A program made the position numbers and the translations under genes. From NCBI GenBank assembly GCA_951812995.1, contig CATOTD010000006.1, forward strand, positions 1 to 64,000: a stretch of 64,000 nucleotides of DNA. The letters run 5' to 3'. The notes under the pieces are model-generated. The model saw nothing but the letters and a program-made list of their open reading frames with translations. It did not search any database and had not been told where the DNA came from. Below, piece by piece: positions 50,724-59,253 of this stretch; position 1 is the first letter of the stretch, and every line of letters begins with the position of its first letter. The DNA comes from an uncultured Gammaproteobacteria bacterium. GTDB lineage: Bacteria > Pseudomonadota > Gammaproteobacteria > Eutrophobiales > Eutrophobiaceae.

Positions 50724-52022
50724 GGAAACCTCGAACAACTTGGTTTTTGGGACGAGGACGAAGCGAGTTTCGCTCGGTCTCACCCGCATAGTGGGTGTGA
50801 AGGTCAAGATCGGTGGTATTTGAGGCTGTGTTGCGCTGTTTGGGTCCGCCAGGGCGGGTATTTCCGGAATTTGGGCGGAGTCAGGCTGTGGCCTGTCGTC
50901 GCTCGTGGAAGATGAGACGGCGGAAGTTGTAGCTCAGGTTGGCCATGGTCATGCGGGCCTTCGCCCAGGTTTGGCCGATTGAGCGGATGGTCAGAGCCAT
51001 GGGCCCTTTCTCGTAGCCGAACACAGGCGCGGATGGCGGAGCGTGTCGCGTTGCCCTGGCGAATATGCCTGGCCATGGGTTTGTCGCGTGGCTTCTTGCG
51101 GTGGATGTGTGAGCGGTACCCTTGCGCCTTCAGCCAAGCCTCATTCCTGGCCGAGCGGTACCCGGTATCGGCCCAAACAGACTTCGAGCTGTTTGTCTCG
51201 TCCAGAACCGAGGAGCGTTCATGCCCGTCGTAGCGAGCCGCATTCGTGCCAGTCTCACCCCGGATGAAGCGCCATTTGCGGTCAATGGACACGTGGTTCT
51301 TGTAGCCAAAGTGCGGAACCGAAATATCGACAAGGCCAGTATCCTCCTCACCCTCCTTGGTCGTCTTGGCCTTTGAATACTTGACCGTCCAACGCGCATC
51401 GGTGTCTTTCTGCGCTGCCTTGGACAGATCATCGGGCCAGATGTCAGACGCGGCCTCACCTGCCTTGGCGCGCGCTTTCTCTTCTTTCGTCATTCGCTGG
51501 CGCGGGGCAAAGACCAACGTGGCATCCACAATCTGACCGCCGGTCGGTTTGTATCCCCGCGCGCAGAGCTGAGCTTCAAACGCGGCAAACAGGGCCTTGA
51601 AGACACCCGCCTAGGTCAGCTTCTCTCTGAAAAGCTAGATCGTCTTCTGATCAGGTGTCGGCTCCCCGATTTGAAATCCCAGGAACCGCAACCAACTGAA
51701 ACGGTCACGAATGAGAAACTCCATCCGCTCATCGCTCAGATTGTGCATCGAGGCCAACACCAGCACCTTGAACATCACAACGGCATCATAGGGCGGGCGA
51801 CCACCTTTGGGACGTTCCCCATAGCCAAGCGCTTCAACAAGAACTGGGCGAAACACTTCGAAATCAACGTGCCGCTCCAAAACCTCAAGCGGATCTCCCA
51901 TCGCCGAAAGCCGCGCCAAATGATCCGTCAAATCAAACAATCCAGGTGCGTGCATAAACAAAATCCTCCCACATCAAGTGAATCAGATCGTACCACAAAA
52001 TGCACGGTTTTTAGAGGCTTCC
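50724..52022 (-). mobile_element. IS5-family element type D, copy D4
   Basis: 1299 bp, the only D copy on the minus strand. It is inserted in the B4 remnant; flanking bases AGCT and AACT may be a diverged target duplication. Confidence 0.85.
50881..51955 (-). pseudogene. IS5 type D transposase, TAG and 3' frameshift (D4)
   Basis: Same TAG after the 'EKLT' codons (51611-51613), the same loss of the Glu-bearing segment near 51025, and one further stop just before the TAG ('TPDQKTI' then TAG), making the first frame 108 residues instead of 116. Confidence 0.85.
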
Positions 52023-52424
52023 AACTTGTCAGACACCACTTTTGACAATAGCTCGATAAAGGGAAACCGCCTCTTCAAATTTGCGAAAGATAATTTACGT
52101 TATCGCTTTCTGGAACGGGTCAGTGCGTCTTGAAAACGAAGTAAAGCCGAGAAAAAGGCTGTACGGAGACTACCGGCTTTTTGGATCAAATTGGTTATTT
52201 TTTAACCTCTCTGAGCCAATAAACTGGAAAGTGATTGCAATTAATAAAGGTTCCCTATTGTTAAAACAACTGGTGATTACTTATTATCCAAGCCACTGTA
52301 TAACTACAACAGACGATCAGGCAGTCGACCCACATCCATTACTGAACAAAAACTGATTGATGATTTTGAGCAATTGAAAGAAATCAAGACCTTGTTTGAA
52401 AATTCTTAATTAATCAGATGTTCC
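52023..52424. mobile_element. Mosaic of IS ends (types B, A, E and G)
   Basis: In order: type B right end (52023-52054), type A outer end (52055-52104), type E right end (52105-52256), about 135 bases of unknown origin that could encode a short acidic C-terminus ('EQKLIDDFEQLKEIKTLFEN'), and a type G end (TTAATTAATCAGATGTTCC) ending one base before the TTAA that includes the stop of the isocitrate dehydrogenase gene. The piece is a graveyard of nested insertions. Confidence 0.7.
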
Positions 52425-53450
52425 TTAAGTATTTGCTAAATGACGCATAATCGCCGCTGTATATGCTTTTGTATTTGCCGTGCCCTTAAGATCGCGGGTA
52501 CGTGTCTTTGGATCGCGTAAGACTGTTTTAATGGCACCACGCAATCTATCACCTAGCGATTTTTCTTCGATATGATCCAGCATCATTGCGGCCGCAAGGA
52601 GTAGGGCTGTTGGATTTGCAATCCCTTGGCCTGCAATATCGGGCGCGGTGCCGTGGACGGCTTCAAAGATTGCTGCATCCTCACCTATATTGCCACCTGG
52701 CGCGAGACCAAGGCCACCGATCAAACCGGCTATCTCATCGGAGAGTATGTCGCCGAACATGTTGGTTGTTAAGATCATGTCGAACTGCCCCGGGTTGGTA
52801 ACCAGTTGCATGGCCGTGTTATCAACAATGCGGTCTTCGATAATGAGTCCGACGTATTCCTCGCCGACCTGTCGCGCTGTTTCAAGAAACAGTCCAGTCA
52901 GTTTTTTTAATATATTTGCTTTATGGACAATGGTAATTTTTTTCCGATTGTTTTTGACGGCGTAATCAAACGTATATTTTGCAATTTTGCGACAACCAGC
53001 ACGAGTGATGATGCCAGATGCTTCTGCTACCGCTTTGGGATCATCATCAATCGGGATGTAATGTTCAACACCGACATAGAAACCTTGGGTGTTTTCACGA
53101 ATTAAAACAATATCAATATCGTCATAGCGGCGACGATCATGCAGGTAGGATACGGCAGGCCGGACATTGGCATAGAGTTTGAACGCTTCTCGCAAGCGTA
53201 CGTTGGCGGAACGAAAACCGTCACCGATTGGGGTTCCCAAGGGTGCTTTTAGTGCCAGTCTTGTGGTGCGAATGTTGTCCATCATGGCCGCTGGCAACGG
53301 GTCGCCGCACTCTTCAAAGGCCGCAAGCCCGGCCTTAAATGGATGCCATTCAAACTTTGCCCCGAGTGTGTCAAGGATTGCTACTGTAGCATCGACGATT
53401 TCAGAGCCTATGCCGTCACCTTCGATTAATGTGACTGGTGTGTTTTTAAT
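52425..53450 (-). CDS. NAD-dependent isocitrate dehydrogenase (isocitrate/isopropylmalate family)
   Basis: 341 residues. Coding begins with '[20 protein letters not shown]' but no ATG, GTG or TTG is in frame before the upstream stop. The best start is ATT at 53448-53450, eight bases after a GGGG stretch. Substrate and cofactor motifs: '[13 protein letters not shown]'-like '[17 protein letters not shown]', '[18 protein letters not shown]', '[10 protein letters not shown]' and the family signature '[19 protein letters not shown]'. '[18 protein letters not shown]' is the NAD-type region. Oxidises isocitrate to 2-oxoglutarate in the TCA cycle; homoisocitrate or isopropylmalate use is less likely. 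It follows prc in the same direction. Confidence 0.85.
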   Translation of the reverse strand: MKNTPVTLIEGDGIGSEIVDATVAILDTLGAKFEWHPFKAGLAAFEECGDPLPAAMMDNIRTTRLALKAPLGTPIGDGFRSANVRLREAFKLYANVRPAVSYLHDRRRYDDIDIVLIRENTQGFYVGVEHYIPIDDDPKAVAEASGIITRAGCRKIAKYTFDYAVKNNRKKITIVHKANILKKLTGLFLETARQVGEEYVGLIIEDRIVDNTAMQLVTNPGQFDMILTTNMFGDILSDEIAGLIGGLGLAPGGNIGEDAAIFEAVHGTAPDIAGQGIANPTALLLAAAMMLDHIEEKSLGDRLRGAIKTVLRDPKTRTRDLKGTANTKAYTAAIMRHLANT

Positions 53451-53490
53451 GACAATTTCCCCTTATCATCTACATCGTGGAATTATAAAT

Positions 53491-55680
53491 TTATAGATCG
53501 TTATTGCGGTTAGTGGTTTTGATACCAACCGTCCTGGCATCTATTGTTTTATTATTTGAAGGTGATATTAAGTCGTTTAATATGTTAGCGGTTTCATTGA
53601 GTAATACATCTATGGGTTCATCTTCTATTTCATCGGTAGTATTTGTATCATTTGTATCAGTTGTAGTTGTGTCTTCTTCAGTATCAGTCAGCGGCGGTAG
53701 TCCTTTTTCAGCGCGCATTGCATTTTGAATATTTTTTTTTGCCGCAAGCATTTTTTCTCTCTCTATTTTACGTTTGCTCTCAAGTAGTGATATTTCTTTT
53801 TTATCGCTCGCTTCCCGTTTCAAAACCAGATCGTCCATTAATAATTGAAATAATGTATGACGTTTGATTCTTTTTTCATGTTTGATTTTTGCGACGTTAA
53901 ATCTATCTATAGGCGCACTGGTGGCATGGTAGCGAACTGGATTAACCTGATCCCAGGGCAGGGCATTTTCATAGCCACGCTCGCCTTGATCAGACGCATC
54001 TTCTGCTGTTGGGAAAATAATATCGGGGACCACGCCTTTATACTGATTACTGCCCCCACTAACGCGGAAAAACTGTGCAATGGTAGTTTTTAGTCGACCA
54101 TGATCTGCATCGCTTTTTTTAGTAAACCGATTCAGATTAACGACATTTTGCACGGTACCTTTACCAAAGGTAGTCTCGCCAATAATGATGCCTCTGCGAT
54201 AATCCTGGATTGCGCCAGCAAAAATTTCTGAGGCAGATGCACTGTTGCGATCAACCAATACGGCCAAGGGGCCGGGATAACTGATGCCAGATTCTGGATC
54301 ATAGTTGATATCAACCCTGCCGGAAGCATCCTTAGTCTGTACAATAGGGCCTTTATCGATAAAAAGTCCTGTTAACTTCAAAGCCTCAGATAATGATCCG
54401 CCACCATTACCGCGTAAGTCGATTATCAAGCCGCTGATGTTCTCTTTAAGCATCGATTTTATCAGTTTGCGTACATCACGAGAGGTGCTGGTATAATCTT
54501 TTTTACCCGCAGCTTGCGCCGCGAAATCAATATAAAAGGTGGGTATATCAATGACCCCGATGCGTGTTTTGGAGTCAGGTATGTCGATAATGCTTGAACT
54601 TGCCTTTGATTCTTCAAGTTTTATCTTGTCGCGCATTAGGGTGACAATTTTCGCAGGGCCATCCGGCCCTGTGTCTTTAGGTAAAACCTCAAGTCTTATA
54701 GTCGTGCCTTTTGGCCCACGAATGAGATCAACAACATCGTCCAAACGCCAGCCAATCACATCAACGATCTCACCCGCTTGGTCTTGTCCTACGCCGATAA
54801 TCTTATCATCAGCCTTTAACTCCTTACTTAAATCGGCAGGGCCACCGGCAATGACTTTTACGACTTGTGTGTAATCATTTTTACCGCGTAATACAGCACC
54901 AATGCCTTCCAACGATAAACGCATGCTGATGTCGAAGTTTTCCGAAGTCCGTGGAGAAAAATAAGTCGTATGCGGTTCTATCGCAGTGGTATAGGCGTTT
55001 ATGAATGATTGAAATACATCGTTGGAATCTAGTTGCAAGGTACTGGTCAGGATCCTGTTATAACGTGCTTGCAACATCTTTTTTATTTCAGCTTCATCTT
55101 TTTCAGTTAACTTTAAGTGCAAGACATCATTTTTAACACGTTTACGCCAAAACTCATCAAGATCAAATTTTGTAGGGGCCCAATCGTCTTCACGGCGATC
55201 AAACCGATAAGTCTCATCAAGATCAAAATTAAAATCAGCATTGAGTGCATTAAGTGCATATTTGATGCGTTCATCAACACGCTGTCGGTAACGTTTGAAA
55301 ATTGCAAATGCCGGATTGAGATCTGCTTTAATAATGGCATCATCAATTTTATATTGATAATGGTTAAATTTTTCAATATCTGTTTTTAGGAAATAGGCCT
55401 TGTTTTGATCAAGACTTTCCAAATAACGTTTGTAGATTAAGGCGGACAGCTTGTCGTTAAGATCAGTTTTTTTGTAGTGGTAGGTTGTTAAGATATGGGT
55501 TATTAATTCACTCACCCGAATATGTTTGCTTGAAGGTGTTAATTGTGAAGCTGGCACCGTCTGCATGTCTGCATTTACAGCAGAAAACAGTAAGAGTAGC
55601 AGGGCCGTAAATAAAAACGATCTGATATTATTCGAGATGGAGTATTGCTTGAATTTTGGACTTGGATTATTCATGTTCAT
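53491..55680 (-). CDS. prc: C-terminal processing peptidase (tail-specific protease)
   Basis: 729 residues, somewhat longer than E. coli Prc (682) because of an acidic Thr/Asp-rich C-terminal tail (TDTEEDTTTTDTNDTNTTDE). An N-terminal signal segment (FLFTALLLLLFSAVNA), a PDZ domain (about 240-330, 'GIGAVLRGKNDYTQVVKVIA') and an S41 core follow. Catalytic Ser is in 'DRNSASASEIFAGAIQDYRR' (about 480) and Lys in 'FGKGTVQ' (about 505), with the 25-residue spacing of E. coli. It degrades periplasmic proteins with non-polar C-termini and processes FtsI. Confidence 0.95.
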   Translation of the reverse strand: MNMNNPSPKFKQYSISNNIRSFLFTALLLLLFSAVNADMQTVPASQLTPSSKHIRVSELITHILTTYHYKKTDLNDKLSALIYKRYLESLDQNKAYFLKTDIEKFNHYQYKIDDAIIKADLNPAFAIFKRYRQRVDERIKYALNALNADFNFDLDETYRFDRREDDWAPTKFDLDEFWRKRVKNDVLHLKLTEKDEAEIKKMLQARYNRILTSTLQLDSNDVFQSFINAYTTAIEPHTTYFSPRTSENFDISMRLSLEGIGAVLRGKNDYTQVVKVIAGGPADLSKELKADDKIIGVGQDQAGEIVDVIGWRLDDVVDLIRGPKGTTIRLEVLPKDTGPDGPAKIVTLMRDKIKLEESKASSSIIDIPDSKTRIGVIDIPTFYIDFAAQAAGKKDYTSTSRDVRKLIKSMLKENISGLIIDLRGNGGGSLSEALKLTGLFIDKGPIVQTKDASGRVDINYDPESGISYPGPLAVLVDRNSASASEIFAGAIQDYRRGIIIGETTFGKGTVQNVVNLNRFTKKSDADHGRLKTTIAQFFRVSGGSNQYKGVVPDIIFPTAEDASDQGERGYENALPWDQVNPVRYHATSAPIDRFNVAKIKHEKRIKRHTLFQLLMDDLVLKREASDKKEISLLESKRKIEREKMLAAKKNIQNAMRAEKGLPPLTDTEEDTTTTDTNDTNTTDEIEDEPIDVLLNETANILNDLISPSNNKTIDARTVGIKTTNRNNDL

Positions 55681-55776
55681 GCAGCTTGTTGTGTAAAATC
55701 TATTTTTGTATGCGTATGGTTTTTGATCATTTAACGCTATATCAAATAACCATTTTTTAAGTCGCTTGAGAGAAAA

Positions 55777-56238
55777 TCATTCAGCTAAATTATATTCTTG
55801 TGCGTTGATTTGTTCGATCAAATCCTCGATTTCATCCGCTTTTTTTGCATCACCACCTAGAAACCCTGGCGCTACTCTATAGTAGTCCATTAAATCATCA
55901 AGGATATCAACATTGTCGCTATCCAGTTTTGCAGCAATTTCAAGATGAGCCAGTGTTTTCTTGGCCAGAGACATGGCCCTGAACCAAATGGCAATTTCCG
56001 CTTCCCGACCGTAACTTTTGGCCAGTAATTGATGATATATTGCGTTTTCAGGCACCAGTTCAATCGTATTTTCAAGTTTTTCAATGGCCGCTTTATATTC
56101 GCCTTTCTCGAAATAAGCCAACCCGACATTATACAATTTTTCCGCTTCTGGATTGGCGCGGGCCGCATCTGGTAACAAAAATAGGCTAAACAGTACGATA
56201 ATTATATCAACCAGATGAGTTCTAAGAACCGCTTGCAT
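55777..56238 (-). CDS. Tetratricopeptide repeat protein, exported
   Basis: The start is placed at the ATG giving MQAVLRTHLVDIIIVLFSLF, which begins a signal peptide (cleavage near 'ARANPEAEK'); an upstream in-frame start would add a non-signal-like stretch. The mature part has TPR-type helices ('EKLYNVGLAYFEKGEYKAAI', 'NAIYHQLLAKSYGREAEIAI', 'AHLEIAAKLDSDNVDILDDL') and ends near 'GGDAKKADEIEDLIEQINAQ'. The role is unknown; TPR proteins act as scaffolds. About 153 residues. Confidence 0.75.
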   Translation of the reverse strand: MQAVLRTHLVDIIIVLFSLFLLPDAARANPEAEKLYNVGLAYFEKGEYKAAIEKLENTIELVPENAIYHQLLAKSYGREAEIAIWFRAMSLAKKTLAHLEIAAKLDSDNVDILDDLMDYYRVAPGFLGGDAKKADEIEDLIEQINAQEYNLAE

Positions 56239-56399
56239 AATGGTTATAGAGTGTGACTTTACTATTTTGTTCTGATAAATGAAAGATAATACAAGGCCCG
56301 CAAGCACTGATTAAACCCTGATGATGGGTATGGTCAAAGATAAACAACCCCAACGTAGACTGTGAAACAGCGCGGCTTTTACAGACTGAGACCCTTGCA

Positions 56400-56702
56400 C
56401 TAAAGCACGACTGATCCAGCCCGATTTGACTCGGATCACGTTTGCCCCAGCCCAGCAGCCCGACTCAACCCGGCTCGACTCAATCTGGCTCGGCCCACGC
56501 CCGACCCAACCCGAACTGGCTCGGCCCACGCCCGACCCAACCCGAACTGGCCCGACCCGAACCACATCCAGCCCAACCCAATCCATGCCCGACATAGCTT
56601 GACTCAGCCGGGCTACGCTCGGCCCAACCCAACCTGACTTGGCCAAGCTTGACCCAACATAGCCCGTCTTGACTCAGTTCAGCCCGACCCGAACCACGCC
56701 CG
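56400..56702 (-). repeat. Degenerate G-rich pentanucleotide repeat, locus 3
   Basis: On the minus strand the tract is G-rich with units such as GGGTT, GGGTC, GGGCG and GAGCC. A duplicated block near 56490-56550 contains two copies of a four-triplet run (GGG-TT-GGG-TC-GGG-CGT-GGG on the minus strand at 56494-56512 and 56525-56543) that fits the G-quadruplex pattern. The tract lies between the FKBP gene and the TPR gene, in the transcribed direction of both. Confidence 0.85.
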
Positions 56703-56799
56703 TCAACAACAAAATGTACTGTTGTAGCTAAATCGTATACAGACAAAAGTCTTGCACGATGTTTTAAAAATGGGTTATGAAGCAGCGCGTTCTCAAGTT

Positions 56800-57474
56800 T
56801 TATTGTTTTATTTCTAGCAGCTCAATATCAAACAGTAATGTTGAGTGCGGGCCAATTATCCCACCCGCGCCACGCTCACCATAAGCCAAGTCTGCAGGTA
56901 CAAAAATCTGCCACTTGGAACCAACGGGCATTAATGGCAATGCTTCTTGCCAGCCTTGTATCACTTGATCTATGCCGAGTTCGACAGGCTCGCCACGGGC
57001 GTAGGAGCTGTCAAATTCAGTGCCATCAATTAAAGTGCCACGATAATGTACGCGTACTTTGCTGTTACGATCTGGTTTTGCGCCTTTGCCTGCCGTTATG
57101 ATTTTATATTGCAAGCCACTGGCTGTTTCAATAACACCTTCTTTTTGTTTATTTGCTACGAGGTAAGCTGCACCATTGATCTTATTGGTATCGGCCTGAT
57201 TTTTTTGCTGTTCCTGCACTTTAGTCTGATAGTCGCTGATGATGTTTTTAATTTCTTCCTGACTCAATTTAATCTCGGCATTCGTCAGCGTATCTTCAAT
57301 GGCCTGTAAAAAAGCCGGCGTGTCTAACTCGGCCCCGAGTTGCGCTATATTTTGTCCAAACGCAATTCCCAGCGCGTAACTTAGCTTCTCTGCATCAGTT
57401 TCCACTTTTGCAGCATGCACGTTTAAGAAAGTAAAACTCAATATGACAAAAAAAGCAGATTTGAATCGTTTCAT
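56800..57474 (-). CDS. FKBP-type peptidyl-prolyl isomerase, FkpA/Mip-like
   Basis: 224 residues. Signal peptide MKRFKSAFFVILSFTFLNVHA, a helical FKBP_N dimerisation domain ('KLSYALGIAFGQNIAQ', 'ISDYQTKVQEQQKN') and a C-terminal FKBP domain with 'VRVHYRGTLIDGTEFDSSYA', 'VIQGWQEALPLMPVGSKWQI' and 'IPADLAYGERGAGGIIGPHS'-like 'VPADLAYGERGAGGIIGP'. The isomerase pocket aromatic residues are kept. Acts as a periplasmic folding chaperone; in pathogens the homologue Mip promotes intracellular survival. Confidence 0.92.
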   Translation of the reverse strand: MKRFKSAFFVILSFTFLNVHAAKVETDAEKLSYALGIAFGQNIAQLGAELDTPAFLQAIEDTLTNAEIKLSQEEIKNIISDYQTKVQEQQKNQADTNKINGAAYLVANKQKEGVIETASGLQYKIITAGKGAKPDRNSKVRVHYRGTLIDGTEFDSSYARGEPVELGIDQVIQGWQEALPLMPVGSKWQIFVPADLAYGERGAGGIIGPHSTLLFDIELLEIKQ

Positions 57475-57560
57475 AAGAACCTCATTAGATTGAAAGTAAT
57501 ATTGTATTCAGGGTGATTAAAAAGATGATCTCAAGCGTTATGCGTCAGTTGTTATCTGTT

Positions 57561-58553
57561 CTATCCGTAATTGGTAGCAGGAGAGACAGATTGTATGATG
57601 TTATCGAAGTACTGACCAGCTTTTATATCATCAGGCATGGCCTCTGTGAGTAGGCGGCGATATTGTCGCGCACCAACCCGACCCTGGTACAGACCGATGA
57701 TAGGCCGCGTGAGGCTTTTAATATTCACGCCATTGTTGCATTGTTCAAGTACATAATCTTTGAATTTAAGCAGTATGTCTTCGCGTGTTGCTAAAGCAGT
57801 AGCGTCCTCGAAGATATGTTTGTTGATATCGACCAGCATAAATGGATTTTTATAAGCAACCCTGCCTATCATAACGCCATCGACGTGATTGAATTGTGAT
57901 TTAATTTTATCCAGTTCTGTAAAACCGCCATTAATCGTAATATTCAGTGCGGGGAATGCCCGTTTTATTTTATAGACACGTTCATAATTCAGCGGCGGAA
58001 CCACACGATTTTGTTTAGGGCTTAGACCATTCAAAATGGCTTTTCTTGCGTGGATTATAAATGTATCACAGCCTGCTTCACTGATAGTTTTGACAAACAT
58101 TTTTAGAAATTCATACGAATCCTCGTCATCAATTCCAATACGTGTTTTTATGGTGACGGGGATTTTCACAGCCGCTTGAATTGTATTGACGCAATGGCCA
58201 AGTAATTCTGTATTTGACATCAAACAGGCACCAAATTGCCCATTTTGTACGCGGTCACTAGGACACCCGATATTTAAATTCACTTCGTCATAGCCTTCGT
58301 TTTCGGCGATGCGGGCGCATTGTGCAAGATCAGTCGGGTCGCTCCCGCCTAATTGAATCGCGAGGGGATGCTCAATGTCGTTGTAATCAAGATAACGCTG
58401 TCGGTCGCCGTGTAGCAACGCGCCTGTTGTTATCATTTCTGTATATAACACGGCATGTCGGGTTAGCAAGCGCATGAAATACCGGAAATGTTTATCGGTG
58501 TGATTCATCATAGGCGCGATGCTCAAACGACGATCAATGTGTTGTGTCGTCAT
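57561..58553 (-). CDS. dusA: tRNA-dihydrouridine(20/20a) synthase DusA
   Basis: 330 residues. FMN-binding TIM barrel with 'RRLSIAPMMNHTDKHFRYFM' at the start, 'LQLGG'-type 'AIQLGGSDPTDLAQCARIAE', and the catalytic Cys in 'NLNIGCPSDRVQNGQFGACL'. The 'KTRIGIDDEDSYEFL' segment and 'HARKAILNGLSPKQNR' are typical of DusA rather than DusB or DusC. It reduces U20/U20a in the D-loop of tRNA. Its ATG overlaps the mutH stop by 4 bases. Confidence 0.95.
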   Translation of the reverse strand: MTTQHIDRRLSIAPMMNHTDKHFRYFMRLLTRHAVLYTEMITTGALLHGDRQRYLDYNDIEHPLAIQLGGSDPTDLAQCARIAENEGYDEVNLNIGCPSDRVQNGQFGACLMSNTELLGHCVNTIQAAVKIPVTIKTRIGIDDEDSYEFLKMFVKTISEAGCDTFIIHARKAILNGLSPKQNRVVPPLNYERVYKIKRAFPALNITINGGFTELDKIKSQFNHVDGVMIGRVAYKNPFMLVDINKHIFEDATALATREDILLKFKDYVLEQCNNGVNIKSLTRPIIGLYQGRVGARQYRRLLTEAMPDDIKAGQYFDNIIQSVSPATNYG

Positions 58554-59233
58554 GAAACTACAACTGCGTGTTTATGGCCAGAGATGATTGACCGCGTGAA
58601 TGAGGAACGCAAATAAAAGCCGCGGGGTGATGTCAAGCTGTTTGCCCCCAGTTGGTTAGGGTCTTGAATCAAGCAACGTGAATGGGCAGCTTTTGGTCTG
58701 ATCTGTAAGTACTTGCCCATTGATGCACTGATTTTATCGATATTGCCCAACACAATATTGTCACATAGCTCTTGCCAATCCTCTTTTAATTGTTGCTCTT
58801 CGGCAACGTCAGGTCGCCATAAGATGGGTGAGCCGATGCGGCGTAATGGAATCGGTATTGTCTTATTGGCCTCAAACGGGATCCACAATACTTCGGTCAA
58901 TTTACATTTAACCAGCGACCGCTCCCAGGCAGACAAGGCCGCCGGGTTGAGTTGTACAACACAGATGTAAGTAGATTCTTTAGGGTTGCCATTATCATCA
59001 ACAGGAATCGATTTTAATTCGATGCCTAAATTGGCAAAATCGGGTTGCGGTGCGCTGGCAGCGTTGGCACCGAGCGCATGTTCTAGTAAATTTCCAAACC
59101 AGCCCTTGGCATGTGTCATTGATTCGGGGATGTCTGCATTCAATTTGTTTGCAAGTTGTTGAATTGTGATCCCGGCTAGCCTGTTTGCACGTTCCAGTAA
59201 TGCCTGTTGCGTGGTAGGGGGTGAAATAACCAT
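58550..59233 (-). CDS. mutH: DNA mismatch repair endonuclease MutH
   Basis: Nicks the unmethylated strand at hemimethylated GATC sites in methyl-directed mismatch repair. Start ATG (MVISPPTTQQALLERA); an in-frame TTG lies 12 bases upstream. The catalytic set D-x6-E-x-K is intact ('PDFANLGIELKSI', Asp65, Glu72, Lys74), as are 'GWFGNLLEHALGA' and the C-terminal 'PRGFYLRSSFTRSII'. About 227 residues, like E. coli (229). Its presence implies Dam-directed repair and thus the gammaproteobacterial class. Confidence 0.95.
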   Translation of the reverse strand: MVISPPTTQQALLERANRLAGITIQQLANKLNADIPESMTHAKGWFGNLLEHALGANAASAPQPDFANLGIELKSIPVDDNGNPKESTYICVVQLNPAALSAWERSLVKCKLTEVLWIPFEANKTIPIPLRRIGSPILWRPDVAEEQQLKEDWQELCDNIVLGNIDKISASMGKYLQIRPKAAHSRCLIQDPNQLGANSLTSPRGFYLRSSFTRSIISGHKHAVVVS

Positions 59234-59253
59234 AGCGTCGTACAATCTTGCAA

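Noticed and set aside
56311..56746. ORFs rich in VG/GWVGR on the minus strand in the G-rich tract
   Set aside because: They are translations of the pentamer repeat in different frames with no start signal or conserved domain.
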